NCBI RefSeq assembly: GCF_900142915.1
Contig: NZ_FRCM01000001.1
Span: 930,001 to 994,000, forward strand
Length of the DNA stretch: 64,000 nucleotides
Direction of reading: 5' to 3'
DNA from: Mucilaginibacter sp. OK098
GTDB lineage: Bacteria; Bacteroidota; Bacteroidia; Sphingobacteriales; Sphingobacteriaceae
This document shows, piece by piece, positions 54,835 through 62,869 of this stretch. Position 1 is the first letter of the stretch, and each line of letters opens with the position of its first letter. Under the pieces are notes generated by a model. It saw only the letters and a list, made by a program, of their open reading frames with translations, was not told the origin of the DNA and searched no databases. The position numbers were made by a program, and so were the translations under genes.

Positions 54835-55290
54835 TTACTCAGCTGCTTTTTCTTCTGTGTCAGCAGCTTTCTTTTTAGGAGCTGCTGCTTTTTTTGCTTT
54901 TGGAGCTGCTTCTTCAGCAACCGGAGTTTCTTCAACTGCTGGTGCAGCTTCTGCTACAGGCGCTTTTGCTTCAACTACTTTTTTCTCAGCTTTTACAACT
55001 GGTTTTGGTGCTGCAACTTCAGCAACAGGCTCCAATTCAAGAGGCAATACAGAAACGTATGAACGGTTATCTGCTTTCTTCTTGAATGTTACAATACCTT
55101 CAGCCAATGCGAATAGGGTATGGTCTCTGCCGATACCTACATTAAGGCCTGGATTGTGTTTAGTACCACGCTGACGAACGATGATGTTACCTGCAATTGC
55201 CGGCTGACCACCAAATATCTTGATACCTAAACGTTTGCTATGTGACTCGCGGCCGTTTCTGGAACTACCGGCCCCTTTTTTGTGTGCCAT
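54835..55290 (-). CDS. rpmA: 50S ribosomal protein L27 with a long C-terminal extension
   Basis: The first 85 residues are a normal L27: [20 protein letters not shown] start, [21 protein letters not shown] and [16 protein letters not shown] landmarks. L27 is located near the peptidyl transferase centre, where its N-terminus contacts tRNA ends. The protein is then extended by about 65 residues of Ala/Pro/Glu/Lys low-complexity sequence ([17 protein letters not shown] and similar). This nearly doubles its length, while the usual size is 85-95 residues. It lies 47 bp downstream of rplU on the same strand, the standard L21-L27 arrangement. Confidence 0.97.
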   Translation of the reverse strand: MAHKKGAGSSRNGRESHSKRLGIKIFGGQPAIAGNIIVRQRGTKHNPGLNVGIGRDHTLFALAEGIVTFKKKADNRSYVSVLPLELEPVAEVAAPKPVVKAEKKVVEAKAPVAEAAPAVEETPVAEEAAPKAKKAAAPKKKAADTEEKAAE

Positions 55291-55337
55291 TTCTTAATAT
55301 CTTTATGGAGCTATAACGGCCCCCGATTAAACTTTAA

Positions 55338-55646
55338 TTATAATGTTATACCAGTGATCTCTATCTTGGTAAATTGCTGACGGTGACCGTTCTTTTTCTT
55401 GTAACCTTTTCTTCTTTTCTTTTTGAAGATAATTACTTTATCACCTTTTAAATGAGACACTATCTTAGCAGATACTTTAGCACTTTTTAAATCAGAACCT
55501 AATTTAAATTTACCTTCGTTTTCAGCTAACAATACATTGTCAAATTCAATACTAGCGCCCTCTTCACCCTGTAACCTGTGTACAAAGATCTGCTGGTCTT
55601 TTGCAACTTTGAATTGCTGTCCGGCTATACTTACTATTGCGTACAT
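55338..55646 (-). CDS. rplU: 50S ribosomal protein L21
   Basis: A 102-residue L21 of normal length: MYAIVSIAGQQFKVAKDQ at the start, and KRRKGYKKKNGHRQQFTKIEI, with GYKKKNGHRQ as the diagnostic signature near the C-terminus. It binds 23S rRNA. It is first gene of the rplU-rpmA operon. Confidence 0.98.
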   Translation of the reverse strand: MYAIVSIAGQQFKVAKDQQIFVHRLQGEEGASIEFDNVLLAENEGKFKLGSDLKSAKVSAKIVSHLKGDKVIIFKKKRRKGYKKKNGHRQQFTKIEITGITL

Positions 55647-55721
55647 TGTTTGTTAATTATTAGTTTTAAAATTCGAGGTGCAAATATAGAATAATATTTT
55701 AAATAAAGCAACGCTATTAAA

Positions 55722-56408
55722 TTACATTTTACACTGATTCTTTAAGGCTTCGGTATACTCCCTGGTAATTGGTTGTTCGCCAAGCTTCACACATTCATTG
55801 TAATACTTCCAGGCGTTGGAACAATCTTTCTTATAAAAGTAAGAAGCGGATAGCTTAAATAAAGTGTTTTGATTAGATGGATCAATTTTATAAGATTGAT
55901 TAAATACTTCAATAGCCTTGTTTAAATTATTAATCTGATGATCATTCATATAACTAACCATATAAATAGTGGCCTTATCAGTTAATATATTGGAGCTATT
56001 GGGGTTTAATAAAAGTCCTTTATCAAGCTGTTTCGAAGCCTCATTAATATCGTTAAAACTGAAATAAACAGCAGCATATCCCCAATAAGCATTTTCGTTT
56101 TTAGGGTCAAGTAGCCATGCCTGGTTAAATCTTTTCATAGCTGTTTCCAAATCACCTCTATACAAATAAGTAAATCCAAGCTTTACAAGCTGCTCAGAAC
56201 CCTTTCTACGGGTAGTATCCTGTTGTAATACAGTTTCAATAAACTTGTTATCTGCTTTTATTTCATCCTCGCTTTTTGTTATATTACCGTATTCGGGCCT
56301 TAAATTAACTTCCGATTTGGCTTTAGTCTGTCATTCAGCATAACTCATTTGTTGTGCCAATGACGGCACAGAGATTAACAATGCTATATACAGTAAAATA
56401 TGCTTCAT
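55722..56408 (-). pseudogene. Secreted tetratricopeptide-repeat protein interrupted by TGA
   Basis: The frame starts at ATG 56408 with a clear signal peptide (MKHILLYIALLISVPSLAQQ) and after 25 codons meets TGA at 56333-56331. The same frame then continues to 55722 with about 200 residues of coherent protein, including TPR-like repeats (YRGDLETAMKRFNQAWLLDP, ENAYWGYAAVYFSFNDINEA). A single base change from TGG would explain it (A-E-Trp-Q-T). If not a sequencing error, only a fragment without its signal peptide could be made, starting for example at 56165. It lies 6 bp downstream of the 168-residue hypothetical, probably in one operon. Confidence 0.75.
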
Positions 56409-56414
56409 GGTCAA

Positions 56415-56921
56415 TTACTTTTTCTTTCTGTCCTCGGCATCAGCTAAAACGTGTATAATTTCCTTTACCAGGTTTTCATTGGCATCTTTTAATCTTGAGT
56501 CGCCATCAAATGCTTCATCATATAATACCTTTTTGCTTTTGCGCTGGTAATTAAACTCAATATAATAACGTACCGGCTTTGCTCCTTTATATTTAGTAGT
56601 ATCGCCAAGCTCATTTGAAGGAAAATCCCAAAAACCAAGATCAGCAGCTTTACGGTGTAAATAAAGCAAGTCGCTTTTTGTAAGCAACAGGTTCATTTTC
56701 ACCAATGAATCATGCCTGTTTAAATATTGGTATGCGCCTGTTTTCGAATCGTATTTATTTAAAAGGCTATCACTTGTACCATATTGAATAACAAATGATT
56801 TAAACTCAGTAAACTTATAGGGCGCATTTTGGATCATCCTGGTATAGTAATATATGCAATACAAAAGGAAAGGCACCACTATTGTTAAGGTTAGAAATAC
56901 TTTTTTAGCTCTGTCGGACAT
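56415..56921 (-). CDS. Hypothetical membrane-anchored protein
   Basis: A 168-residue protein I do not recognise. One membrane helix near residues 8-25 (VFLTLTIVVPFLLYCIYYY) anchors a periplasmic domain. The domain has a beta-rich pattern (YKFTEFKSFVIQYG, ARYYIEFNYQ-like) and a helix near LLTKSDLLYLHRKAADLGFW. The C-terminus is Lys-rich. It sits 28 bp after the dicarboxylate symporter and 6 bp before the broken TPR gene. Confidence 0.65.
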   Translation of the reverse strand: MSDRAKKVFLTLTIVVPFLLYCIYYYTRMIQNAPYKFTEFKSFVIQYGTSDSLLNKYDSKTGAYQYLNRHDSLVKMNLLLTKSDLLYLHRKAADLGFWDFPSNELGDTTKYKGAKPVRYYIEFNYQRKSKKVLYDEAFDGDSRLKDANENLVKEIIHVLADAEDRKKK

Positions 56922-56949
56922 TTTTAATTAGTTTTTTATCGAGGTATTG

Positions 56950-58341
56950 TTAAATAATTTCTTTGGTTTGATCGGATAACTCCCCTTCCCATTTGCTCAC
57001 TACTGCGGTAGCCATGGCGTTACCCAACACGTTTGTGGCCGAACGTCCCATATCAAGTAGAGGATCAATCCCTATTATGAGAGCCAATCCAGCTTCCGGG
57101 ATGTTAAACATTGGCAATGTTCCTGCAATAACCACCAGTGATGCCCTTGGCACACCTGCTACGCCCTTGCTGGTAAGCATTAGTATAAGTAGCATGGTTA
57201 TTTGTTGCCCTATTGATAAATGCATATTATAGGCCTGCGCTAGGAATAACGAGGCAAAGGTCATATACATCATAGAGCCGTCAAGGTTAAATGAATAGCC
57301 GAGTGGTAAAACAAAACTTACAATTTTATTATTACAACCAAATTTTTCAAGCTCAAGCAATACTTTTGGATAAGCCGCTTCGCTGGTTGATGTACTGAAA
57401 GCTATCAGCATGGCATCTTTTATCCGGCTTACCAGGTTAAACACCCGCTTGCGCAACACAACAAAGCCCGCAAAAATAATTGCCATCCAAAGCACGGTAA
57501 GCGAAAAATAGAATTCGCCTATAAAAATAGCATAGGTTGACAGGATCCCTAAACCCTGTTTGGCTATAATAGCTGTTATGGCGCCAAACACAGCTAATGG
57601 CGCAAGCATCATTACATAGCCCGTTATTTTTAATATAACGTGTGCAATGGCATCCATTGCTTTAATAATCAGCCCGCCTTTTTCGCCAATTGCTGCTGTA
57701 GCTATGCCAAAGAAGATGGAGAACACCACAATCTGCAGGATCTCATTATTTGTCATGGCCTCAAAAAAGCTTCGGGGGAATACATGGTCAACAAAATCTT
57801 TTAAAGAGATCCCTGTTTTCTTGATCCCGGTAGATAAATGGCTGTCTGGCAATGGCAGGTGCATTTCCATGCCTGGCTTGAAAAGATTTACCAGCAACAT
57901 CCCAAGCAGCAGGGAAACCAGGGTAGCGCTTAAAAACCACAATAAGGTTTTACCGCCAATGCGGCCTACAGCCTTAATATCACCAACCTTTGCCACACCA
58001 ACCACCAGCGTTGAAAACACCAGGGGGCCGACTATCATTTTAATCAGGTTCAGAAATATATGGCTTAAAATAGTAAAGCCTTCCAGCTTATCCTCGCGGA
58101 GATCATCAGTGGCTTTACGCAGTACAACCTGTGCGCTGCGATTTGATTTTAACAGCTTAAAATCAGCGGTTGTGCTATCTTTTAAAGTGGATAAACGGGC
58201 ATCAATAACTTTGATATTAGCCTCTACCGTACTTATACGGGTATTAATGGCATTTATTACATACACATTATACAGGTAACCAGCTATTACCCCCGAAATA
58301 AGGGCAATAAAAATATAGAGCGTAAGTTTGCTTTTTTGCAT
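56950..58341 (-). CDS. Dicarboxylate/amino acid:cation symporter with a coiled-coil insertion
   Basis: A 463-residue transporter of the DAACS family (DctA/GltP type) that imports C4-dicarboxylates or Glu/Asp with Na+ or H+. Landmarks are LIKMIVGPLVFSTLVVGVA, AFSTSTSEAAYP (serine-rich hairpin), LPLGYSFNLDGSMMYMTFA and GVPRASLVVIAGTL. Unusually, about 60 residues of charged helical sequence (about 30-90, VEANIKVIDARLSTLKDS) lie between the first and second membrane helices, where relatives have a short loop. It would project into the periplasm and could form a coiled coil in the trimer. A TAnnTTTG promoter precedes it. Confidence 0.94.
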   Translation of the reverse strand: MQKSKLTLYIFIALISGVIAGYLYNVYVINAINTRISTVEANIKVIDARLSTLKDSTTADFKLLKSNRSAQVVLRKATDDLREDKLEGFTILSHIFLNLIKMIVGPLVFSTLVVGVAKVGDIKAVGRIGGKTLLWFLSATLVSLLLGMLLVNLFKPGMEMHLPLPDSHLSTGIKKTGISLKDFVDHVFPRSFFEAMTNNEILQIVVFSIFFGIATAAIGEKGGLIIKAMDAIAHVILKITGYVMMLAPLAVFGAITAIIAKQGLGILSTYAIFIGEFYFSLTVLWMAIIFAGFVVLRKRVFNLVSRIKDAMLIAFSTSTSEAAYPKVLLELEKFGCNNKIVSFVLPLGYSFNLDGSMMYMTFASLFLAQAYNMHLSIGQQITMLLILMLTSKGVAGVPRASLVVIAGTLPMFNIPEAGLALIIGIDPLLDMGRSATNVLGNAMATAVVSKWEGELSDQTKEII

Positions 58342-58358
58342 AGCGCTTGTTGAGCCTG

Positions 58359-58366
58359 CAAAAGTA
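58359..58366 (-). promoter_or_regulatory. -7 promoter element of the symporter gene
   Basis: The minus strand reads TACTTTTG, an exact TAnnTTTG match, 17 bases before the ATG. Confidence 0.6.
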
Positions 58367-58372
58367 GTAATT

Positions 58373-58418
58373 TGAGTTGATTAAGTTAATCAGGTTAAAA
58401 TATGTTGATTGAGTAAAA
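58373..58418. repeat. GTTGATT-family tract
   Basis: AGTTGATTAAGTTAATCAGG then TTAAAATATGTTGATTGAG, in the gap between two minus-strand genes. Words match those at 9161 and 42003. Confidence 0.6.
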
Positions 58419-58493
58419 TACCAATCCAAACCCATAGTGCTTTATTATCCTATTTCTTCAATATTATTATCTAAATAATATAAAAGGAATCCT

Positions 58494-59981
58494 TTAGATT
58501 ACCTTCTTAACTTTAAACGAGCCATCCTGTGCTTTTATCATGAAGCTATCTATATTACCATGAGTATCTTTCATAAAAGAATGAATATTGAACATGATCT
58601 CATTAAAAAAGAAATCGGTATTGCTGCTAAAGTGCATCAACCATGGAGTTGGTGAACTGCTGTCGTGAAACCATAATTTACCATTTCTCCAAAATACAGT
58701 AACAGATTGGTCTGAATCATCACGGAATTTATATTTGCCGCAATAAGTGTTTAAAACACCATCCGGAACAATAACCTCCTTTTTAACAACCGGGTTGTAG
58801 AACCCTTTCCATTTATAAACAGTGGCTACGCTATTAATAATTTCTTCTGTGATATCAATGTATGCAGCAAGATCAGTATTTGCCATTATAACCACCCCGT
58901 TACCATTTTTAATGGATGCGTAATAGTCTGCTACAAATCCTTCATTCAGTCCGTCATGATGAAAATAGGTATCGCTGCCTTTTTGTTCTATAAAGAAACC
59001 AAGTGCATTGTTTTTTTCTATTTGCGGAGTAAACATTTGCTTAACGGTTGTGGACGAAAGTATTTTGTTATTTCTGCTCTTGAGGGATAGTTGTAATTCT
59101 ATAATAAATTTTGCCAGGTCGGCAGGCGTCGACCAAAGAGATGCACCGCATGCATCTTCCGGATAAATATGATACTTGCAGCCAATATCTTTTCCGTCAA
59201 ACCGATACGCTGTAGCTAAATTCTTTTTCTGCTTCTCTGTAAGCTGGGAATAATAAAATGTATGATTCATTCCCAATGGTTTAAAAATGGTTTGGGTCAT
59301 ATAATCAGCATAAGGCCTACCCGTAACATCCTCAACCTCCATCCCTGATATTGCATACCCGCCACCTGAATACTCAAATTTTGTACCCGGTTCAAATACC
59401 GACCTTACAGCCGGTGAGTTGGCCGGTGGCTCTCCATTGAGTATTTGAATGATATTGGGAAGCGGCTGGTACCATTTATACCCGTCAAAACCATGTACCG
59501 AGAGGCCGGCAGTATGGCTAAGTAATTCAAGCGTGGTTATTTTTTTACCGCGGCTTAATGAATCATAAGGGAATTTCCACCTTTTTAAATAAGCATTTAT
59601 ATCATGGTGCAAATCAATTCTGCCATCCTGCACCAATTTCATTGTCCCCACAGCATGGATAGATTTACCAATGGAGGCCGGTTGAAATAATGTGGATATT
59701 GTAACCGGGATCTTTTGGGCAGTATCTGCCCAGCCATATCCTTTTACCCATTCAATTTTATAATTATTTATAACGGCAACGCTTACTCCATTTATCCGGT
59801 AATATGCCATGCGATCAAGGATGTTCCAGCCGGTACTATCCTGTATTTTCACCCACCCACCCAGGTTATTTTCCACTTTTTTTATCCGCGTTTTTACTTG
59901 AGGCGAGTATAGGTTCAGTTTTTGCGCTTCTGTGGCAATTGCCGTAATTAACAACAGGAAGAATATATAATAAGTTTTCAT
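58494..59981 (-). CDS. Serine hydrolase of the beta-lactamase class C / D-aminopeptidase family
   Basis: A 495-residue secreted protein (signal peptide ending ATEAQK). The class C-type fold shows the catalytic SxxK at Ser103-Lys106 (FQPASIGKSIHAVG), the Tyr motif in KFEYSGGGYAISGM and a YFHHDGLNEGF segment equivalent to H/K-T-G. A C-terminal beta domain (about 395-495) follows, as in many esterase/peptidase members. The substrate is unknown; such proteins act as D-aminopeptidases, esterases or carboxypeptidases more often than as lactamases. It starts 3 bp after the upstream hypothetical gene, so the two are cotranscribed. Confidence 0.9.
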   Translation of the reverse strand: MKTYYIFFLLLITAIATEAQKLNLYSPQVKTRIKKVENNLGGWVKIQDSTGWNILDRMAYYRINGVSVAVINNYKIEWVKGYGWADTAQKIPVTISTLFQPASIGKSIHAVGTMKLVQDGRIDLHHDINAYLKRWKFPYDSLSRGKKITTLELLSHTAGLSVHGFDGYKWYQPLPNIIQILNGEPPANSPAVRSVFEPGTKFEYSGGGYAISGMEVEDVTGRPYADYMTQTIFKPLGMNHTFYYSQLTEKQKKNLATAYRFDGKDIGCKYHIYPEDACGASLWSTPADLAKFIIELQLSLKSRNNKILSSTTVKQMFTPQIEKNNALGFFIEQKGSDTYFHHDGLNEGFVADYYASIKNGNGVVIMANTDLAAYIDITEEIINSVATVYKWKGFYNPVVKKEVIVPDGVLNTYCGKYKFRDDSDQSVTVFWRNGKLWFHDSSSPTPWLMHFSSNTDFFFNEIMFNIHSFMKDTHGNIDSFMIKAQDGSFKVKKVI

Positions 59982-59984
59982 AAT

Positions 59985-60539
59985 TTATTTTGATGAATAA
60001 TTAAACTGATACATTTTGTCGGCATTGTTGATATACTTTTTCATATACCGGTTAAAAATTGTAAAAGATTGATTTTGTCCATTCACTATAAACTCGTTTA
60101 GAGTTAACCGGAAGGAAAGCGCGTCTTTTTGATTTTTAATGATCTGATCTTTTACAAGGTCGTTTACAATAGCCAGCTGCTGGCTGTTAATCCTTGCTTC
60201 ATTTTGACGGGCTGCTTCTTTTTGCCTTTCCCATAATATGGATGTAAGCTTATCAATGAGGGCCGTGTAGCGGTCAAGCTCCCCAGTAGGGATTAGTTTA
60301 TTATTTAGGTACAGCTTTGGTAATCGGTCGCCTTCTTGCACCAGTTTGTATCTTATGCCATCCGGACCTGTGGTAGTAATAGTATTCAGGAAAGTTTCCT
60401 TTTCCACGGTTGCCAGGGCAGGGAAAGCTACAGCCTTGCCGGTTGTTAAAGCGCTTTTCTGCGATTGCGCTGAGCCAGGCGCCCCCAGTATACAAAGGCT
60501 AATAAAGGGTAGCCATAATCCTTTTGGGATTTTTTTCAT
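59985..60539 (-). CDS. Hypothetical secreted protein
   Basis: A 184-residue protein with a signal peptide (LPFISLCILGAPGSAQSQ). Family unknown. A short beta segment (RYKLVQEGDRLPKLYLNNKLIP) resembles a small substrate- or peptide-binding strand pair. The C-terminal 110 residues are helical with a Gln/Asn-rich coiled region (WERQKEAARQNEARINSQQ). It is 3 bp upstream of the serine hydrolase and 127 bp from the divergent regulator, suggesting a controlled two-gene operon. Confidence 0.65.
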   Translation of the reverse strand: MKKIPKGLWLPFISLCILGAPGSAQSQKSALTTGKAVAFPALATVEKETFLNTITTTGPDGIRYKLVQEGDRLPKLYLNNKLIPTGELDRYTALIDKLTSILWERQKEAARQNEARINSQQLAIVNDLVKDQIIKNQKDALSFRLTLNEFIVNGQNQSFTIFNRYMKKYINNADKMYQFNYSSK

Positions 60540-60654
60540 GATGCTTTGTTTTTTAATACCCCAAAGCTATTGCCGATAAACGCCGGGCCATATATAGAAA
60601 AGCTTCAGAAAAGATTCAGATTTTATAAAAATGAATAGTTAAGTTCGATTCGTT

Positions 60655-60662
60655 TATTTTTG
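60655..60662 (+). promoter_or_regulatory. -7 promoter element of the ToxR-like regulator
   Basis: TATTTTTG matches TAnnTTTG exactly and ends four bases before the ATG at 60667, predicting a leaderless transcript. Confidence 0.55.
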
Positions 60663-60666
60663 ATGA

Positions 60667-61266
60667 ATGATTGAAAAGCCATTTATAATTAACAATCAAT
60701 TTTTTATAACCCCATTGCTTGGTCTTATAAAGCAAAATGATGGGCAAAATGAAACCCGCCTTGAGCCAAGGTTAATGCATCTGCTTTGTATGCTGGTTGC
60801 TAATAAAGGAGAATTGGTTACCAGGGCCCTTTTGACCAAAGAGGTTTGGGATAATTACGGAAATGCTGATGAAGGCCTCACTCAGGCCATTTCCTACCTG
60901 CGTAAAATTTTTAATGATGATGGAAAAACACTAATTGAAACCGTACCAAAAAAAGGCTATGTATTAAATGCTATAATTACAATTCCTAAAACAGAGAATA
61001 ATGTTGTAAAAGTAAATCCTAACAAGAAAAAAGTTTATTGGATAGCTGTTGTGGTTATAACAGCATTAATTATTGGGGGATATTTTATTTTCAGGACTAG
61101 CCATATAGCCTCCAAACATCCGGCAGATGTAATCAACGGGGCTAAACAAAACGATTCGGCAAAACTAAAATCTCCTGACGCGTTAGAAACATCCAAATCT
61201 AAAAATGCAGATAAAATACCAGACACAGCTAAAAACTCAAAACCTTCTCCTGATTTAAAAAAATGA
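60667..61266 (+). CDS. Membrane-anchored winged-helix regulator (CadC/ToxR-like)
   Basis: A 199-residue protein. The N-terminal OmpR/PhoB-type winged helix (about 10-100) is clear: LEPRLMHLLCMLVANKGELV, TRALLTKEVWDN and ISYLRKIFNDDGKTLIETVPKKGYVL (landmark LIETVPKKGYVL). One membrane helix (about 122-142, VYWIAVVVITALIIGGYFIF) follows, then only about 55 residues of Ser/Lys/Asp-rich tail with no folded sensor domain. It probably activates transcription from the membrane. It is divergent from the 60539-58494 operon and is the natural candidate regulator of it; that link is inference. Confidence 0.88.
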   Translation: MIEKPFIINNQFFITPLLGLIKQNDGQNETRLEPRLMHLLCMLVANKGELVTRALLTKEVWDNYGNADEGLTQAISYLRKIFNDDGKTLIETVPKKGYVLNAIITIPKTENNVVKVNPNKKKVYWIAVVVITALIIGGYFIFRTSHIASKHPADVINGAKQNDSAKLKSPDALETSKSKNADKIPDTAKNSKPSPDLKK

Positions 61267-61286
61267 AGAACTGTACCTGGTAAAAT

Positions 61287-61607
61287 TTAAATCTTCTCTA
61301 CCACCACTGCAGTTCCATAAGCCAGCACCTCTGTTACGCCCTGCAAAACTTCATTGGCATCATAACGCATATTAATAACTGCGTTGGCGCCGTGTTGCTG
61401 CGCATGCTGCATCATTAGTTGATAGGCTTCTTCGCGGGCTGTTTCGCAAAGCTCTGTGTAAACACTGTTTTGTCCGCCCATAATTGTCTGCAAACCACCT
61501 AATATATTGCCGCCTACCCCGCGCGAACGAACGGTAATCCCTCTTATTACTCCCAAATGCTGGGTTATTTTATAGCCTTCAAGGCTTGTGCTTGTTGTAA
61601 CTAACAT
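61287..61607 (-). CDS. YbjQ family protein (UPF0145)
   Basis: A 106-residue protein matching the YbjQ family: LVTTSTSLEGYKI at the start, LGVIRGITVRSRGVGGNI, AREEAYQLMMQHAQQHGANAVINMRYD (landmark GANAVINMRYD) and a terminal YGTAVVV strand. Members form pentameric rings of unknown function, once suggested to bind heavy metals. It converges with the regulator gene with a 20-bp gap. Confidence 0.92.
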   Translation of the reverse strand: MLVTTSTSLEGYKITQHLGVIRGITVRSRGVGGNILGGLQTIMGGQNSVYTELCETAREEAYQLMMQHAQQHGANAVINMRYDANEVLQGVTEVLAYGTAVVVEKI

Positions 61608-61654
61608 AATTTTCCGATTTTGTTTATTGGATGTTTTTTAATACCAATTGTTTC

Positions 61655-61672
61655 AAAAAAACGCCTTTTTTT
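61655..61672. other. A7-CGCC-T7 palindrome
   Basis: Seven A and seven T flank CGCC in the gap between YbjQ and the small open frame. It could form a weak A-T stem or a bent site. No function is assigned. Confidence 0.3.
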
Positions 61673-61678
61673 ATTTCG

Positions 61679-61768
61679 TTAGCCACCTAATTCGTCGCCC
61701 GGGCGGTTATCGCCATAAAGATGAGACAACCAAGCTGCCGCGAATCCTAGAGCAGATAACAATTGCAT
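61679..61768 (-). CDS. Small open frame, possible 29-residue microprotein
   Basis: ATG at 61768 opens 29 codons: a short hydrophobic or amphipathic helix (LLSALGFAAAWLSHLYG) and a polar tail with DNRPGDELGG. The composition is protein-like, and it lies in a 260-bp gap between two genes on the same strand. There is no ribosome-binding site or clear promoter, so it may be chance. Confidence 0.35.
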   Translation of the reverse strand: MQLLSALGFAAAWLSHLYGDNRPGDELGG

Positions 61769-61867
61769 CGTAAGTATGGTTAGGCGTAACTTTATAATTA
61801 AAATCACTGAGGATACAAGTAGGGATTTATAACTGGCTAATTAAAAACAGAACAATAGCTTAAAATC

Positions 61868-62725
61868 TCACTCTGTTAAACTCTTTAAATAAGCAATGCT
61901 TGCCGGAACCTGTTCCATAACATTATTGCTTTCATCTTCAATATAATAATGTTGTATTCCGGCTTGTTTGGCTGCCTTTAATATTGCAGGGAGATCCATT
62001 TGCCCGGTACCCAAAGCAACATCATTGTCCCGTGAGGTACCACCCGAAAGATTTCCCTTTACGCCCTTTTTAAGATCTTTTAAGTGCATCAGTTTAAAAC
62101 GGCCGGGATATTTATTAAGCATTTTCGCAGGGTCCTGTCCCGGGAAAAAAGCCCACAAGATATCCAGCTCAAAACTTACATATTCTGGATCTGTTTGCTC
62201 AACCAGAAGATTAAACAAGGTGCCAGTTTTATATGGCTCAAATTCAAACCCGTGGTTGTGATACACAAAGGATAAGCTGTACTGCTCTTTGAGTAATTTC
62301 CCCGTCCTGTTAAAATCATCAATTGCTTGTTGGGCCTCTTCCAACGTAAATACGCCTTTATGAGGAATTCCGGCAACCCTTACATAATCAGCACCTAAAG
62401 TTTTTGCGTTTTGAGCAACCAGGGCAGTTTTATTAATAAAGTCTTCATAGCTCACTCCAAACGAAGAACATTTTAAACCTCTTTCATCAATTAACTTCCT
62501 TAATTCAGCCGCGGTTTTACCAAAAAGATTTGAAAATTCAATATCTGTAAATCCATTTGCCTTAATTATATCAAGCGTTGACGGCACATCCTTTTCAAAA
62601 TATTTGCGATAGGTGTATGAAACTACGCCGGGCTTTTGAGGGAATAATAATTGTGCAAAGAGCTTATCTGCAGGAAAGAAACAGACAAACAGAACAGCCA
62701 TTAATTTGATGCGGTTTAAAGACAT
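61868..62725 (-). CDS. Sugar phosphate isomerase/epimerase-like TIM-barrel protein
   Basis: A 285-residue exported protein of the AP endonuclease family 2 / xylose isomerase-like superfamily. The start at 62725 is preferred because it gives a clean signal peptide (IKLMAVLFVCFFPADKLFAQ); in-frame ATGs further upstream (62734, 62797) would cross the promoter at 62756. Landmarks are SFVYHNHGFEF, SFELDILWAFFPGQDPAKML and FKLMHLKDLKKG, with metal-ligand type Glu, Asp and His residues. Such secreted members occur in carbohydrate-utilising Bacteroidota; the sugar is unknown. Confidence 0.87.
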   Translation of the reverse strand: MSLNRIKLMAVLFVCFFPADKLFAQLLFPQKPGVVSYTYRKYFEKDVPSTLDIIKANGFTDIEFSNLFGKTAAELRKLIDERGLKCSSFGVSYEDFINKTALVAQNAKTLGADYVRVAGIPHKGVFTLEEAQQAIDDFNRTGKLLKEQYSLSFVYHNHGFEFEPYKTGTLFNLLVEQTDPEYVSFELDILWAFFPGQDPAKMLNKYPGRFKLMHLKDLKKGVKGNLSGGTSRDNDVALGTGQMDLPAILKAAKQAGIQHYYIEDESNNVMEQVPASIAYLKSLTE

Positions 62726-62755
62726 GATTATCATAATTGGATGGGAAAGAATTAT

Positions 62756-62763
62756 CAAATATA
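62756..62763 (-). promoter_or_regulatory. -7 promoter element of the isomerase-like gene
   Basis: The minus strand reads TATATTTG, an exact TAnnTTTG match, 30 bases before the ATG at 62725. Confidence 0.6.
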
Positions 62764-62858
62764 AAATAATCTTAAAGTGAAAGTCATATTCTATCACGTC
62801 AGACCGAAATAATCAAACTAAATTATTTGGTGCCGATAATTTTTAGATGTCCTTTTCA

Positions 62859-62866
62859 TAAATTTG
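62859..62866 (+). promoter_or_regulatory. -7 promoter element of the MOSC gene
   Basis: TAAATTTG matches TAnnTTTG exactly and ends three bases before the ATG at 62870, so transcription should begin at or next to the start codon. It also shows that the TTG at 62864 is not the start. Confidence 0.6.
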
Positions 62867-62869
62867 AAA

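Noticed and set aside
54857..55174. 105-codon frame antisense to rpmA
   Set aside because: It is Ala/Thr/Ser low-complexity arising from the complementary strand of the L27 tail.
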